Shown piece after piece: positions 22,112 through 22,879 of a DNA stretch of 22,879 nt; the first letter of the stretch is position 1, and every line of letters begins with the position of its first letter. The stretch spans positions 1-22,879 of the forward strand of contig JAISVY010000078.1 in NCBI GenBank assembly GCA_031271325.1, written 5' to 3'. The translations under genes were made by a program, and so were the position numbers. A model generated the notes under the pieces. The model saw only the letters and a list, made by a program, of their open reading frames with translations, ran no database searches and had not been told where the DNA came from. Source of the DNA: Oscillospiraceae bacterium. Lineage in GTDB: Bacteria; Bacillota; Clostridia; Oscillospirales; UBA929.

Positions 22112-22879
22112 GCACGTATAAAATGCTGTGCGTTCTCGCGCTGATGATGACGGGGGAGACGCTGGGGCTGCCCGCCGCACCGCTGGCGGTGCTGCCGCTG
22201 ACGCTTCTGACGGGGGCTTTTGCTGGGAGCAAGGCGTTTTCCGTCCTGCTCATCCCTTGCGCCGCCGTGACGGCAGGTTCGGCGGCGGTGCGGTTTGCGC
22301 CGTTGGCCGGGCTGGGGGGGTTGGAAAAAACGCCGCTGTGGGTCGTCGTGCTCGTCACGGCGGCGGTCGCGGCATACCTCGCTTCGGGCGGGGCGGAAGG
22401 GCTTTCGAAATGGGCGGCGGTATCGCTGCCGCTCACCGCGGGGTTTTTGTCGCTGACCGGGCTGCTGCTGGCGGGAAAGTTCCGGCTCGCCGGGTTTTAT
22501 ATCCCGCAGGTGCGGACGGAGAACCCGGCGGTTTTGGTCTGCGAAGCGGTGACGATACTCGGCGTTATACCGGCGTTAGGGGGAACTAACCGCCCCTTCC
22601 GGGTATACCTGAGCGCACTGACGGTTGCCGCCGGGATCGGCGCGGCGTGCTGGGCGATGGCGAATTTTACGCTGGGTGCGGAACTGGCGCGTAAAACGGC
22701 GTTTCCATTTTTCACCGCGCTGCGCGTCGCGAAGGGCGGCGAGCTGATCGGGCGGATCGAAACGCTGCTGATTCCCGTGTCGTTCGGTGTGACGGTGATG
22801 AAAATAGCGGGGAGTTTGACCGTATTGCGGACCGCGTACGGAACGCTGCGCCCGGGCTCCGCTCCCGCTTGCTTTTTAT
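22108..22879 (+). CDS. gerB: Spore germination permease GerB, 5' part
   Basis: The gene starts at ATG 22108 in an ATGA overlap with gerC and stays open to the window end (257 codons). The product is very hydrophobic, with roughly eight predicted helices. The stretch FPFFTALRVAKGGELIGRIETLLI, split here as FPFFTALRVAKGG and ELIGRIETLLI (~215-238), matches the late region of APC-type GerAB/GerKB permeases, followed by GVTVMKIAGSLTVL. GerB subunits of the receptor bind germinants such as amino acids. The last ~12 codons (RPGSAPACFL) fall where the family continues differently. The DNA there resembles part of the dispersed repeat at 277-290 in reverse, so the C-terminus may be altered. Confidence 0.85.
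   Translation, partial: MSTYKMLCVLALMMTGETLGLPAAPLAVLPLTLLTGAFAGSKAFSVLLIPCAAVTAGSAAVRFAPLAGLGGLEKTPLWVVVLVTAAVAAYLASGGAEGLSKWAAVSLPLTAGFLSLTGLLLAGKFRLAGFYIPQVRTENPAVLVCEAVTILGVIPALGGTNRPFRVYLSALTVAAGIGAACWAMANFTLGAELARKTAFPFFTALRVAKGGELIGRIETLLIPVSFGVTVMKIAGSLTVLRTAYGTLRPGSAPACFL

Noticed and set aside
22128..22589. 153-codon plus-strand frame near the window end
   Set aside because: It is a Gly/Arg/Ala-rich shadow in another frame. The frame from 22108 is open to the edge and encodes a GerB permease.

Overview
This GC-rich window reads as a chromosomal segment of an anaerobic, spore-forming Firmicute, most likely a clostridium of the Oscillospiraceae/Ruminococcaceae type. The grounds are a GerA-type spore germination operon, a butyrate kinase, sigma-A style promoters with strong GGAGG ribosome sites, and low-complexity dispersed repeats of a kind common in these genomes. 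No transposase, phage gene, CRISPR array, rRNA or tRNA was seen. The taxonomic call is inference.

Layout. 1-198 is the tail of a MerR-type regulator. 312-2513 (+) holds a butyrate kinase carrying an N-terminal IlvN-like ACT domain, then a ZIP metal transporter. 2590-8524 (-) is a tightly coupled operon: two GNAT acetyltransferases, a hotdog thioesterase, a small zincin metallopeptidase and a giant Lhr-type helicase. Four successive junctions overlap. 8593-12534 (+) starts at a near-consensus promoter that is divergent from the previous operon. It encodes a small exported protein, a duplicated DUF1538 membrane protein, a tandem PII-like protein, MnmA (tRNA 2-thiouridylase) and a small membrane protein. 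12388-12726 (-) is a small basic protein whose frame runs through an intrinsic terminator. 12780-13030 is a repeat-rich intergenic stretch. 13092-17144 (-) is a TetR regulator, an MMPL exporter and a secreted coiled-coil partner. 17272-19344 (+) is an HTH-like protein and xylulokinase. 19373-20062 is a degenerate GGDEF protein. 20122-22879 is a gerA-gerC-gerB germinant receptor operon; gerC is short and gerB is cut by the window edge.

Main points of interest. (1) The ACT-butyrate kinase fusion suggests amino-acid control of acyl-phosphate kinase activity. (2) A 14-bp RNA hairpin in front of gerA buries its Shine-Dalgarno sequence, and its loop looks like the -10 of a sigma-G/F promoter, which could separate read-through mRNA from forespore mRNA. 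(3) DUF1538 followed by a tandem PII-like protein resembles a transporter with its own signal-transduction subunit. (4) A roughly 46-bp repeat occurs both in an intergenic region and as the coding C-terminus of the DUF1538 gene, with a possible inverted fragment at the window end. (5) The TetR gene has a palindrome over its own -10. Several proteins are degenerate or shortened: GGDEF changed to EGDQF, and GerC lacking its C-terminal half.

All assignments come from reading motifs by eye. No alignments or database searches were run.
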